Assembly (NCBI GenBank): GCA_040902885.1
Contig: JBBDWK010000037.1
Span: 91,022 to 155,021 of the forward strand
Direction: 5' to 3'
Length of the DNA stretch: 64,000 bases
Origin: JBBDWK01 sp040902885
GTDB taxonomy: Bacteria > Acidobacteriota > Terriglobia > Bryobacterales > Bryobacteraceae
Shown here: piece after piece, positions 33,812-43,035 of the stretch
How the letters are laid out: each line of letters opens with the position of its first letter
How positions within the stretch are numbered: position 1 is the stretch's first letter
Position numbers and translations under genes: made by a program
Notes under the pieces: generated by a model
The model's input: the letters and a program-made list of their open reading frames with translations, nothing else
Told to the model about the DNA's origin: nothing
Databases searched by the model: none

Positions 33812-36159
33812 ATGAAGCGGAGGACCTTCCTCAAGAGCGCCGCCGGCGCCGCCGCACCTGCTCTTTGGGCGCAACCGCCCGCCCCCATACCCGAGCCCCA
33901 TTTTCCGAGCCGCCTCTATCAGTTTGTTTGGCGCAACTGGGAGCTGGCGAATGCCGGCCGCATGGCCGCCGTCGTCAAGACCGAGGCGAAGAGCGTCCTG
34001 GATATCGGGCGGTCGATGGGCTTGCCCGGCAAGCCGCGGCTCTCAGAAGAGCAGTTACGCCGGATATACGTGACGGCGATCCGCCAGAACTGGCATCTGC
34101 TGCCCTTCGAGCAGCTCATGGAGCTTCTGGGCTGGAGCCGCGAGAAGCTCGAGTTCACGCTGAAGGAAGACGACTTCCGCAGGCATCCGCGCCCCCCGGT
34201 CACATTGATGTATCGAATTGGAGTGTAAGGGCGGAGAGCAATACAGAGATTGAGGCCGCCGCCAGACTCTCCGATTACCTCCGAACCGCGATGAAGGCTT
34301 CGCCCCGCGCCGAGGGCTCGAATCGCATCTTGCTTAGCGTCTCGCCCGGTGAAGGAGAAGCTTTTATAGCAGATGTGTCGGACGATGGCGTCAAACTGAG
34401 CGGAACCGGCGCCGGCGGCCTTTGGCAGGCAATTTACTGGATCCAGGACGAGATGGAACGGAACGGCGGACCATGGCTGGCGAAGGGGCGCGTGGAGCGG
34501 CGTGCTGCGTGGAATCCCCGTCATCTCTACTCCTATTTCGCCCTCTATGGAGATCCGCTGCTAGAAGCGGATATCGATCCTTTTCCGGATGGCTATCTGG
34601 AGAAGCTGGCAAGAGTGGGCATTAACGGCGTCTGGATGCAGTGCGTCCTGAACAATATGGCGCCCTCCAAGGTCTTCCCGGAATTCGGCCGCCGTTGCGA
34701 TGAGCGCATTCGGAACTTGAACAACCTCATCGAGCGGGCTAAGCGCTCCGGAATGAAGATCTACCTCTACATCAACGAACCCCGAGCGGGGACGGCGGAC
34801 TTCTTCCGCAACCGTCCGGAAATACGCGGCGCCGAATCGGGCGGCTTCTACGCGATGTGCACCACGCCGCCCCTCGTACGCGAGTGGATTTCGGACAGCC
34901 TCGCATACCTGTTTGAGCGGGCGCCGGAACTGGGCGGTGTCTTCACCATCAGCATGTCGGAGAACCTGACCAACTGCCACTCGAAGTTTCGCCCGCAGTC
35001 CTGCCCGCGCTGCTCGGGGCGCAAAGACTGGGAGGTTGTGGGCGAGGTGCTCGAAGCAGTTCGCAGTGGAGTGCGCCGCTCGAGCAAAGATGCCGAGATC
35101 ATCCACTGGGATTGGGGCTGGCCTCCGGAGATGTGCCGCAACCTGATTCCCAAACTTCCCGCGGACGTCCGCTATCAAAGCGTAAGCGAGTGGAGCACTC
35201 CCATCGAGCGCGGCGGCGTCAAGACGGAGATCGGAGAATACTCCATCTCGGTGGTTGGCCCGGGGCCGCGCGCCACTGCCAACTGGGCGATTGCCAGAAA
35301 AGCCGGCGTGCGGACCATGGCGAAGACGCAGTTCAACAACACCTGGGAAATCTCGGCCGTTCCGTACATCCCCGTTCCGCATCTTGTGGCCCGGCATTGC
35401 CGCAATCTGGCCGAGGCCGGAGTCAGCGGCATTCAGGCGTCCTGGACCCTCGGCGGCTACCCTTCGCCGAACCTCGAAACCGCCAAGGAGTTCTACTTCG
35501 CCCCGCAATCCTCGGCTGGCGAGGTGCTCGAGAGAGTAGCCGCACGACGCTACGGCAGGAAAGCCGCTCCACAGGTGGTCGAAGCGTGGGCGCAGTTCAG
35601 TGCAGCGTTCGAGTTGTATCCCTATAGCGTATCCATCTACACCATCCCCACCCAGCACGGCCCCGCCAACCTGCTCCGCGCCAAGCCGACCGGCGTGCGG
35701 AACACGATGATCCTCTTTCCTCAGGACGACTACAAGCGATGGGCCGGCAAGTATCCTCCCGAAGTCGTGCAGAACGAGTTTGCGAAAATGGCCGGCCTCT
35801 GGGAGCAGGCGCTGCCCAAGTTCAGAAAGGCCCTGGAAAGCGTTCCGGCTGTGAAGCGGCTGCTGGCAATGGAAGACCTGGCCATTGCCGAAACCTGTTC
35901 CATCCACTTCCGCAGCACCGCCAACCAGGTGGAGTTTTATATCCTGCGCGACGGCGATCGCACGCCCGCCTCGCTTCAGCGCATGCGCGAGATCGCCAAG
36001 CAGGAAATCGACCTGGCGCGTCGTCTCTATCCACTCGCGGTGAAGCACTCGGTCATCGCCTACGAGGCCACGAATCACTACTACTACCGCCCGCCGGATC
36101 TCGCGGAGAAGATCCTGAACTGCCAATACCTGCTCGATCACGAGCTGAGAGAAGACTGA
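33812..36159 (+). pseudogene. Tat-exported glycosidase-like protein, frameshifted
   Basis: The first frame (33812-34228) gives a Tat signal (MKRRTFLKSAAGAAAPALWA) and a helical region up to LEFTLKEDDF. From about 34195 the protein continues in another frame: WSVRAESNTEIEAAARLSDY is a GH20-type N-terminal alpha/beta domain, GVKLSGTGAGGLWQAIYWIQ follows, and then a TIM-barrel-like part from RRAAWNPRHLYSYFALYGDP to residue 760. The switch can be explained by one base missing in the C6 run at 34192-34197; with it restored the product would be about 782 residues. A larger deletion is also possible. The barrel contains EPRAG, ISMSENLTNCHS and HWDWGW segments that may line an active site. The exact glycosidase family is not recognised. 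Gfo/Idh starts immediately after its stop codon. Confidence 0.72.
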
Positions 36160-37167
36160 ATGGACAAAGTAAGCATCGGCTTGATCGGCTGCGGACTTTT
36201 TGGAGAGAGCCACCTGCAGGCTTTTCGGGCCGTAAGAACCGCCGCGATTTCAGCCGTCTTCGATACCGATCTGGAAAGAGCGCGCCGGATTGCGGATCAG
36301 TTCGGCATCCCGAAGATCTGCCGCTCCCTCGAGGAGATTTGCGCCCTTCCGGATCTCCAGGCCATCGACGTGGTGACTCCCGAAGGGTGCCACCTCCAGC
36401 CGGTGACGCAGGCAATCGCCTCGGGGAAGCATGTCTTCGTCGAGAAGCCGCTCGCCACAAACCTCGAGGATTGCTCCAGAATGATCGCCGCGGCGGAGGC
36501 GGCGGGCCGTTTTCTGATGGTCGGCCATCTCCTTCGGTTTGAGACCAAGTACGCCATGCTGAAGGATGAAGTGGCGACGGGTGGACTCGGCAGAATTGTC
36601 TCGATGCACGCCCGCCGCAATCGTTTGAAGACGCTGCTCCCGCGCTACGGGCGTACCCACCCGGCCATAGAGAACAGCATTCACGATATCGACCTGATGC
36701 TCTGGTACACCGGAAAGCGCGTCGAGCGTGTGCGCGGCTACGGGCGCAAAGCGACCACCGAGCGGCATCCGGACACGTTCTGGGGAATCCTCGAGTTTGA
36801 AGGCGGAGCCATTGGAGTTGTGGAAACCATCTGGCTGCTGCCTAAAGCCGCCGGCATCATCCTGGACGACAGTTTTCAGTTGATTGGCGACGAGGGCGTC
36901 GGTAATGTGTGCCTGATACCCGGAGCGTTAACCTTCTGGCGCGAGAGCGGGGCCGAGGTTCCCGATGTAAGCTACGATCCGCGGGTCGCCGGAGCCGCCA
37001 AGGGCGCCCTTCGCGATGAGCTGGCCTACTTCTGTGACTGCGTGCTGGACGGCGAGGCCCCGGAAGTCATCACGGCAATTGAAGCCAAGCGTGCGGTGAG
37101 AGTAGCCCTGGCGTTGGTGGAATCGGCCGAGGCTGAACGCGACGTCGTAATTGAGGAGTGGGATTGA
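36160..37167 (+). CDS. Gfo/Idh/MocA family oxidoreductase
   Basis: This 335-residue NAD(P)-dependent sugar oxidoreductase has the Rossmann motif IGLIGCGLFGESHL at residues 6-19, AIDVVTPEGCH near 69, and the signature Glu95-Lys96-Pro97 in HVFVEKPLATN. The C-terminal half is the alpha/beta substrate domain, with NSIHDIDLMLWYTG providing the conserved Asp and His. It should oxidise or reduce a cyclic polyol or sugar. The ATG follows directly after the stop codon of the glycosidase-like gene, and its own stop overlaps the next start, so these genes form one operon for handling a sugar. Confidence 0.92.
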   Translation: MDKVSIGLIGCGLFGESHLQAFRAVRTAAISAVFDTDLERARRIADQFGIPKICRSLEEICALPDLQAIDVVTPEGCHLQPVTQAIASGKHVFVEKPLATNLEDCSRMIAAAEAAGRFLMVGHLLRFETKYAMLKDEVATGGLGRIVSMHARRNRLKTLLPRYGRTHPAIENSIHDIDLMLWYTGKRVERVRGYGRKATTERHPDTFWGILEFEGGAIGVVETIWLLPKAAGIILDDSFQLIGDEGVGNVCLIPGALTFWRESGAEVPDVSYDPRVAGAAKGALRDELAYFCDCVLDGEAPEVITAIEAKRAVRVALALVESAEAERDVVIEEWD

Positions 37168-38166
37168 CTAGCCCGCTGGCTTCGGGGCTTGCGCTGGTTC
37201 TGGGTGCCGGGCTGTTTCAAGGCAGCTTCATGGCGCCAAGCAAATGGATCCGCGGCTGGGCCTGGGAAAACTACTGGATAGTCTTCGCCGCTACGGCATA
37301 TCTGGTTTGTCCCTGGCTGCTGGCGCTAGCCACGATCCCGCGGCTCTTTGAGATCTACTCCGGGGCGGCAGGTTCGGATCTTGCGGCGGCGTTCGTGTTC
37401 GGCGGTGGATGGGGCATCGGCGCCGTAACCTTCGGGTTGGGCGTGGAGGCTCTGGGCCTGGCGCTGGGCTTTGCGGTGATCCTTGGAATGGCGGCCACCT
37501 GCGGAGCGCTGATCCCCTTGATCGTGACGCCGCCGGAGACGTTAACCGCGGTGCAGGGTTGGGCGACAGCCGTGTCCCTGGCCGTTATGCTGAGCGGTGT
37601 TGCCGTCTGTTCTTATGCCGGAAAGTGGAAAGAATCGGGGAGCGGAAAGAATCGCTCTTACCGGCGCGGGCTGATGATCTGCGTTGTCTCCGGCGTGCTT
37701 TCCTCGTGCGGCAACCTGGGTTTCGCCTTCGGATCGGGCATCACGGAGCGTGCACAGCAACTCGGCGTCGCCGCTTCCACCGCGCCGAACGTGCTGTGGA
37801 CTGCTCACGTTTCCATTGTTCCTTTGCAACGCCGGGTACGCGCTCCACCTGCTGCGCCGCAACAAAACGGCGGCCAAGTTTCGAGGAGCGTCGGGCCGCA
37901 ATTTCGCACTCGCAATCGCGATGGGTGCGATGTGGATGACGGGCATCGCGCTATACGGCGCCGGTGCGCGCCAGCTCGGACCGTTGGGACCTTCGCTGGG
38001 CTGGGCGATCCTCATGTCCTCCATGGTGCTGGTGGCGAATCTGCTGGGCATGTTGACCGGCGAATGGAAGGACGCTCCGCATTCTTCCAGCCGGCGCCTC
38101 ATGTTCGGAGTGCTGCTGCTGATGGTCGCGATCGGCGGTCTCGGCTACGCCAACAGCCTCGGCTGA
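37164..38166 (+). pseudogene. RhaT-like sugar/proton symporter, frameshifted
   Basis: The first frame starts at TTG 37164 (GAGGAG at 37153-37158, 5 bases before it; the TTG overlaps the Gfo/Idh stop) and encodes six helices (LVLGAGLFQGSFMAPSKWIR, AFVFGGGWGIGAVTFGLGVE, LGMAATCGALIPLIV and others) up to STAPNVLW at about 37800. The rest continues one base over: LLTFPLFLCNAGYALHLLRR, NFALAIAMGAMWMTGIALYG, LGPSLGWAILMSSMVLVANL, ending at 38166. The full length of about 333 residues with ten helices fits the L-rhamnose/H+ symporter (RhaT) family. A one-base insertion or two-base loss near 37802 explains the break. It may be a true mutation or a sequencing error. Confidence 0.75.
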
Positions 38167-38179
38167 TGCTGCTTCGCCA

Positions 38180-39250
38180 TCACCGGGCGGATTTTTTCAG
38201 TTCAAGGGCTTGCCGGAGATTCATTTCCGCGCTGGGATAGCCGGGCTGAAGCGCGAGTGCCTGGCGGAAACTCTGGATTGCTTCGTCGAGCCGCCCGCCT
38301 TTGGCCAGCAGCACACCCACGTGATTGGCGGTCTCCGCGGTGGGAGCCATCTCGAGCGCCAGGCGGAACTTCTCGACAGCGGCAGCCGGGTCGCCGCGCT
38401 CTTCGTCCGCGATCGCCTCCTGCTCGTAGGCTTCGGCCAGCGCCGATCGCAACTCTGGAAAATCGGGCCGCAGCTCCAGGCCGCGCTTGAATTCGACTAC
38501 CGCTCCGGCGGAATCGCCGCGTTTTAGAAGTGCGAGTCCCTGCTGGTAGGCGAGCGCCGCTTGTTCCCCTCGCCCGCGCGCGTCGCTGATCTGGCGGACG
38601 CTCGCGAATTCTCTTGCGGCCTCCGCATGCCGTCCGGACTGGCGAAGCAGTGTCGCCAGACGAAACCGGACTGCTGAGGAATCGGGCGAAAGACGAAGCC
38701 CGGCGGAGTAAGCTTCAATGGCCCCATCGCGGTCTCCCCTCTCTTCGAGGTGCTTCCCCAGCTCAAAATACGCGCGGAAAAGCGTAGGATCCAGGCTCAC
38801 GGCCTTCCGAAAGGCTTTCTCTGCCTCCTGTCCCCTTCGCTGCCCTGCATAAATGTGCCCCAAGCCGAAGTGAGCCTGTCCCCAATCCGGCCTCGCTTTT
38901 AAGACCGATTGAATCTCTCGTATGGCCTCTTCTTCGCGGCTTGCGTTAGCAAGCGAAAGTGCCAGATTGTATCGCGATTCCCAATCGGCGGCATCCTGCC
39001 GCGCCGCCCGACGGAAAGCTTCGGCGGCGGCGGCGAAGTCCCTCTGGCCGAGAAGGATCAAGCCGACCTCGCGGTGGACAAATGGCAGGCCGGAATTCAC
39101 TCGAGCCGCTTCGCGGAACTCCTTCAATGCTTCCGCCTGCTTCCCGTGGTCCCGCAGTTCCACGCCCTTCTGAAAATGAGCCAATCCGGGTTGCTCTCGG
39201 GCCTGGCAAATGGTCGCCAGCATGGCAAGCAATGCGGCGCGAAGGGTCAC
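38180..39250 (-). CDS. TPR-repeat protein, exported
   Basis: This protein of about 356 residues starts at GTG 39250 (VTLRAALLAMLATICQAREQ), giving a signal-like N-terminus; the open frame further upstream is antisense to the neighbouring TPR gene. It contains about eight to ten tetratricopeptide units such as HFQKGVELRDHGKQAEALKE, AEAFRRAARQDAADWESRYN, AHFGLGHIYAGQRRGQEAEK and LAKGGRLDEAIQSFRQALAL. TPR solenoids mount protein-protein contacts; here they are probably periplasmic. The gene is transcribed divergently from a second TPR gene only 25 bp away, with similar repeats, so the two are likely paralogous partners. Confidence 0.85.
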   Translation of the reverse strand: MTLRAALLAMLATICQAREQPGLAHFQKGVELRDHGKQAEALKEFREAARVNSGLPFVHREVGLILLGQRDFAAAAEAFRRAARQDAADWESRYNLALSLANASREEEAIREIQSVLKARPDWGQAHFGLGHIYAGQRRGQEAEKAFRKAVSLDPTLFRAYFELGKHLEERGDRDGAIEAYSAGLRLSPDSSAVRFRLATLLRQSGRHAEAAREFASVRQISDARGRGEQAALAYQQGLALLKRGDSAGAVVEFKRGLELRPDFPELRSALAEAYEQEAIADEERGDPAAAVEKFRLALEMAPTAETANHVGVLLAKGGRLDEAIQSFRQALALQPGYPSAEMNLRQALELKKSAR

Positions 39251-39275
39251 GAAACCAAATATACTGCAAGATTGA

Positions 39276-40598
39276 ATGCTGATTACGGCTCTTCTGCTGC
39301 TGGCCTCGGGAATCTCTCCAGAGCTTTCCGTGCGCGAGGGACTCGCACTCGCGGAGCGAGGCGAGACCCAGGCGGCCATCGGAAGGTTCGAGCTTGCCAT
39401 TCGCCTTAAACCGGATTCGGCGGAAGCGTGGTTTAACCTGGGCGCCTTGCTGCATCGCGAAGGCCAAGTGGAACGCGCCATCGAGGTGCTCAGTAAGGCC
39501 CTGGCACTCAGACCAGAGGATGCCGAAGCACACAACGCTCTCGGCCTGATCCGCGAGCAGCAGGGAGAGACCGAGCTTGCGCTGGCCGAATTCCGCTTGG
39601 CTTTGGCGAGGAAGCCGGACTACCATGAGGCGCGGCATAATCTGGCCATCGCGCTGCTTTCGGGTAAGCATCTCGCGGAGGCGGTTCGCGAGCTTCAGAC
39701 AGTGATTCGGACGCGGCCGGAGTGGCCGGAACCTCATCTCACACTGGCCCGCGCCTTTCAAAGGTCAGGGAGCGCCAATGACGCGGTAAAGGAGTTCCGT
39801 GAAGCCCTGCGGCTCAATCCAAAGCTTTCCCAGGCGCGTTATCGGCTCGGCCAGTTGCTGGAACAGCAGGACGATCACTCGGCCGCTCTCCCGGAGTACC
39901 AAACAGCGGTCGAACTCAAGCCGGAGAACGCTTCCTTCCACTACGCCCTGGCGCGAGCGCTCGACCGAGCTGGAAAAAAAGCCGAAGCTCAGCGGCACTT
40001 CGGGCTTACCAAACAATTGCAGAAACGGGATCGCGACAATGAGATCGCCAACACGGCCAACCGCGCGGGCGTTGCGGCTGCCGAGAAGGGTGACCTCGGC
40101 ATAGCCATCGCCAACTTCCGCCGTGCCGTTGAACAGAAACCCGATCTGGCGGATGCCCATTACAATCTGGGCGGAATTTACCGCAAGCAAGGATCTTTGG
40201 ATGACGCGAAGCTGGCTTTCTCGAAGGCCATCGAATGCAGCCCCACGTTTTTGGCCGCTCGCATGGAGTTGGCCGGCCTCTTAACAGAGCTTGGCGACTG
40301 GGCGGGCGCCGGGCGGCAATACGAGGAGATGCTAAGGCTGCGCCCGGCCAATCTCGACGCACGATACGGTTTGGTGGAGATTAAGGCTCGGCTAGGCGAC
40401 CACGCGGGCGTTATTCGCGAGCTGTCGCAGGCCTTGGCGCTCGATCCCGATAACGCCGCCGGTCACTATAATCTCGGCCTGGCCCTGCTGCGCACCGGCA
40501 ACCGGCCGGCGGCTGTGGCGGAGTTCAAACGCGCGCTCGCGCTCCAGCCCGAGTATCCCGAAGCTCGCGCCGGTCTTCAGGCCGCTCAGCAGCCGTAA
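39276..40598 (+). CDS. TPR-repeat protein, exported
   Basis: This 440-residue protein starts MLITALLLLASGISPELSV, a short signal peptide, followed by ten or more TPR units in a row (LAERGETQAAIGRFELAIRL, AWFNLGALLHREGQVERAIE, AHNALGLIREQQGETELALA, HYNLGLALLRTGNRPAAVAE). There is no catalytic domain. TPR proteins of this type, common in Acidobacteria, serve as scaffolds, often for large envelope complexes. The gene lies 25 bp from the divergent TPR gene at 38180, so both promoters must overlap each other and the starts. pdxR follows 43 bp downstream on the same strand. Confidence 0.88.
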   Translation: MLITALLLLASGISPELSVREGLALAERGETQAAIGRFELAIRLKPDSAEAWFNLGALLHREGQVERAIEVLSKALALRPEDAEAHNALGLIREQQGETELALAEFRLALARKPDYHEARHNLAIALLSGKHLAEAVRELQTVIRTRPEWPEPHLTLARAFQRSGSANDAVKEFREALRLNPKLSQARYRLGQLLEQQDDHSAALPEYQTAVELKPENASFHYALARALDRAGKKAEAQRHFGLTKQLQKRDRDNEIANTANRAGVAAAEKGDLGIAIANFRRAVEQKPDLADAHYNLGGIYRKQGSLDDAKLAFSKAIECSPTFLAARMELAGLLTELGDWAGAGRQYEEMLRLRPANLDARYGLVEIKARLGDHAGVIRELSQALALDPDNAAGHYNLGLALLRTGNRPAAVAEFKRALALQPEYPEARAGLQAAQQP

Positions 40599-40641
40599 CA
40601 CAATTAGCCGCTCCCAGCCAGTCCAATATGGTAGAGTATGG

Positions 40642-42135
40642 ATGATGCGGCCGCTTCCCCAGCTCGATCCCTCCGCGCCGCTGCCTCTCTATCGCCAGCT
40701 TTATGAGTATTTCCGAGGCGCTATCAAGTCCGGCGACATGCCTGCTGGCTTCCGCTTGCCAGCCACTCGCGAATTGGCTGGCCTGCTTGGCCTGAACCGG
40801 ACCACGGTTTCTTCCGCGTACGATCTGCTCGTCTCCGAAGGACTCATCTCGGGCCAGGTGGGGCGAGGCAGCTTCGTGGCTGGAGAGCCGGGGCCGTCGG
40901 GAGCCGGACGCACGGAGAGGCTCGACTGGGACCTTCTGCTGGGACCCTCGTCGGAGCCCGCCGCATCGCCGCAGGCCCCGCTGGGGGAGATGGTCAGCTT
41001 CGCCTCGTCGCGGCCCTCGGCCGGACTCTTTCCCATGGAGGCGGTGCGCCGGGTTTGCGAAGAAGTGCTGACCGGACCGCGGGCGGCTTCGATTCTCCAG
41101 CTTGGTTCGCCGGGCGGGTACGAGCCGCTGCGGCAGTTCCTGCTCGAAGAGGCGCGCCGGAGCGGCGACGCGTCCCCGTCCGACGACCTCATGATCACCA
41201 GCGGCTGCCAGCAGGCGTTCGACCTTCTGCAGCGCGCGCTCGTCCCGCCCGGCGAAACGGTCGTCATGGAGGACCCGGTTTATCCGGGCTTGAAGAATTT
41301 GTTCCGGCTGGCGGGCGCGAACCTTGCCGGAGCGCCGGTAGGGCCGGACGGCATCAGCCTGGAGCATCTGCGGCACGCGATTGAGAAGACCCGGCCGAGA
41401 ATGCTGATCGTTACGCCGAACTTCCAGAACCCCACCGGCGCCACGCTGCCCTTGCCGGCGCGCCACGCCGTGCTCGACCTGGCGGCGCGGTCCGGGGTGG
41501 TGCTTGTGGAGAACGATATCTACGGCGATCTGCGCTATACGGGCGAGCCGCTACCCACGCTCAAGCGAATGGGCGGGTCGCCGGACACGGTTCTGCTGAG
41601 GAGCTTTTCCAAGGTGGCGTTTCCGGGATTGCGCGTGGGTTGGGCGATCGGGCCGGCCGCCCTCATCGCACGGCTGCGCGAGATCAAGCAGGTGACCGAC
41701 CTGCATACCGACCAGCTTTCGCAGGCGGTGATGCTGCGCTTTGCCGAAAGCGGGCGGCTGGCGGAACACACCGCGCGCATGCGCGCCGCGGGAACGGAGC
41801 GCCTGGCGGCAACGCTGGCGGGATGCCGGGACGGTCTTCCAGTGGGCACTCGATTCACCAGGCCGGAGGGCGGCATGAACCTTTGGGTGCGCTTGCCCGA
41901 GCCGCTCGATGCCGGCGATCTGCTGCCCAAAGTTCAAAGGGAGCGCGTGACTTATCTGCCCGGCAGTTATTTTACGGTCTCGCGGCACGAGCCGGGCGGA
42001 CTTCGGCTGAGTTTCGCCGGGCTCGAGCCGGAGAAGATTCGCAAAGGCATCGCGGTATTGGGCGAAGTGGTGCGGAACGAATTGCTCGGCAGGCCCGCCA
42101 GCCGCAGCTTCGAGCCGGCGCCCGCAATGGTCTGA
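40642..42135 (+). CDS. pdxR: MocR/PdxR-type GntR regulator with aminotransferase domain
   Basis: This 497-residue protein has a GntR winged-helix DNA-binding domain (residues 12-82, PLPLYRQLYEYFRGAIKSGD, LPATRELAGLLGLNRTTVSS) fused to a fold-type-I aminotransferase domain (about 115-480). The PLP-binding lysine is Lys324 in RSFSKVAFPG, and TPNFQNPTG and NDIYGDLRY are further PLP-site motifs. MocR proteins of the PdxR group sense pyridoxal 5'-phosphate with this domain and control pdxST. The location 15 bp upstream of pdxS supports that role. In Gram-positive bacteria pdxR is usually divergent from pdxST; here it is co-directional and probably co-transcribed, suggesting autoregulation of the whole unit. 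Confidence 0.88.
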   Translation: MMRPLPQLDPSAPLPLYRQLYEYFRGAIKSGDMPAGFRLPATRELAGLLGLNRTTVSSAYDLLVSEGLISGQVGRGSFVAGEPGPSGAGRTERLDWDLLLGPSSEPAASPQAPLGEMVSFASSRPSAGLFPMEAVRRVCEEVLTGPRAASILQLGSPGGYEPLRQFLLEEARRSGDASPSDDLMITSGCQQAFDLLQRALVPPGETVVMEDPVYPGLKNLFRLAGANLAGAPVGPDGISLEHLRHAIEKTRPRMLIVTPNFQNPTGATLPLPARHAVLDLAARSGVVLVENDIYGDLRYTGEPLPTLKRMGGSPDTVLLRSFSKVAFPGLRVGWAIGPAALIARLREIKQVTDLHTDQLSQAVMLRFAESGRLAEHTARMRAAGTERLAATLAGCRDGLPVGTRFTRPEGGMNLWVRLPEPLDAGDLLPKVQRERVTYLPGSYFTVSRHEPGGLRLSFAGLEPEKIRKGIAVLGEVVRNELLGRPASRSFEPAPAMV

Positions 42136-42150
42136 AGAAGGAGATTGGAA

Positions 42151-43035
42151 ATGATGTTTGACGAAATGTTTCGCGTGAAGGTCGGCTTGGCCGAGATGCT
42201 GAAGGGCGGCGTCATCATGGATGTCACCAATGCCGAGCAGGCTTCGATTGCCGAGAAGGCCGGGGCCGCGGCCGTGATGGCGCTGGAGCGCGTTCCCTCG
42301 GACATCCGCAAGGAAGGCGGCGTGGCGCGCATGGCGCCCATCCGCAAGATGCGCGAGATCATGCAGACCGTGAGCATTCCCGTGATGGCGAAGGCCCGCA
42401 TCGGCCACTTCATGGAGGCCCGGATTCTGGAGGCGCTCGGAGTGGATTACATCGATGAGAGCGAGGTGCTGACGCCCGCCGACGAGGAGCATCACATCGA
42501 CAAACGCGGCTTCAAAGTGCCATTCGTGTGCGGCGCGCGCAACCTGGGCGAGGCGCTGCGGCGCATCGGCGAGGGCGCGGCGATGATCCGGACCAAGGGC
42601 GAGGCCGGTTCCGGGAACATCGTGGAGGCGGTGCGCCACATGCGGACCATCCAGAAGGAGATGAAGCAGCTCACGGTGCTCGGCAAGGAAGAGCTGATGG
42701 CCGAAGCGAAAAAGCACCAGGCGCCGTTCGCGCTCATCGAGTACGTGGCCGAGCGCGGCAAGCTGCCGGTTCCGAATTTTTCCGCGGGGGGCATCGCCAC
42801 TCCGGCCGATGCGGCTCTGGTGATGCAGCTCGGAGCCGAGTCGGTCTTCGTGGGATCGGGCATCTTCAAGTCCGAGGACCCGGAGGCGCGCGCGCGGGCC
42901 ATCGTGAAGGCGGCCACGTATTACAACGATCCCGCGAAGCTTCTGGAAGCCAGCGAAGAACTGGGCATGGCCATGCCGGGCCTGGACATTTCGAAGCTTC
43001 CGGAAGGGGAGCTGCTGCAGACCAGAGGCTGGTGA
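42151..43035 (+). CDS. pdxS: pyridoxal 5'-phosphate synthase subunit PdxS
   Basis: The 294-residue PdxS subunit of the DXP-independent vitamin B6 pathway builds PLP from ribose 5-phosphate, glyceraldehyde 3-phosphate and ammonia. The start at ATG 42151 fits AAGGAG 7 bases upstream. Visible features are GGVIMDVTNAEQA with the catalytic Asp24, VMAKARIGHFMEA with Lys81, which forms the substrate imine, and the GEAGSGNIVEAVRHMR phosphate-binding segment with the conserved glycine loop. The length and sequence are standard for the family. It forms a dodecamer fed by PdxT, whose gene overlaps it by one base (TGATG). Confidence 0.97.
   Translation: MMFDEMFRVKVGLAEMLKGGVIMDVTNAEQASIAEKAGAAAVMALERVPSDIRKEGGVARMAPIRKMREIMQTVSIPVMAKARIGHFMEARILEALGVDYIDESEVLTPADEEHHIDKRGFKVPFVCGARNLGEALRRIGEGAAMIRTKGEAGSGNIVEAVRHMRTIQKEMKQLTVLGKEELMAEAKKHQAPFALIEYVAERGKLPVPNFSAGGIATPADAALVMQLGAESVFVGSGIFKSEDPEARARAIVKAATYYNDPAKLLEASEELGMAMPGLDISKLPEGELLQTRGW

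Noticed and set aside
34561..36213. 550-residue minus-strand frame opposite the glycosidase-like gene
   Set aside because: No recognisable motif; it mirrors the coherent plus-strand protein and crosses its operon neighbour.
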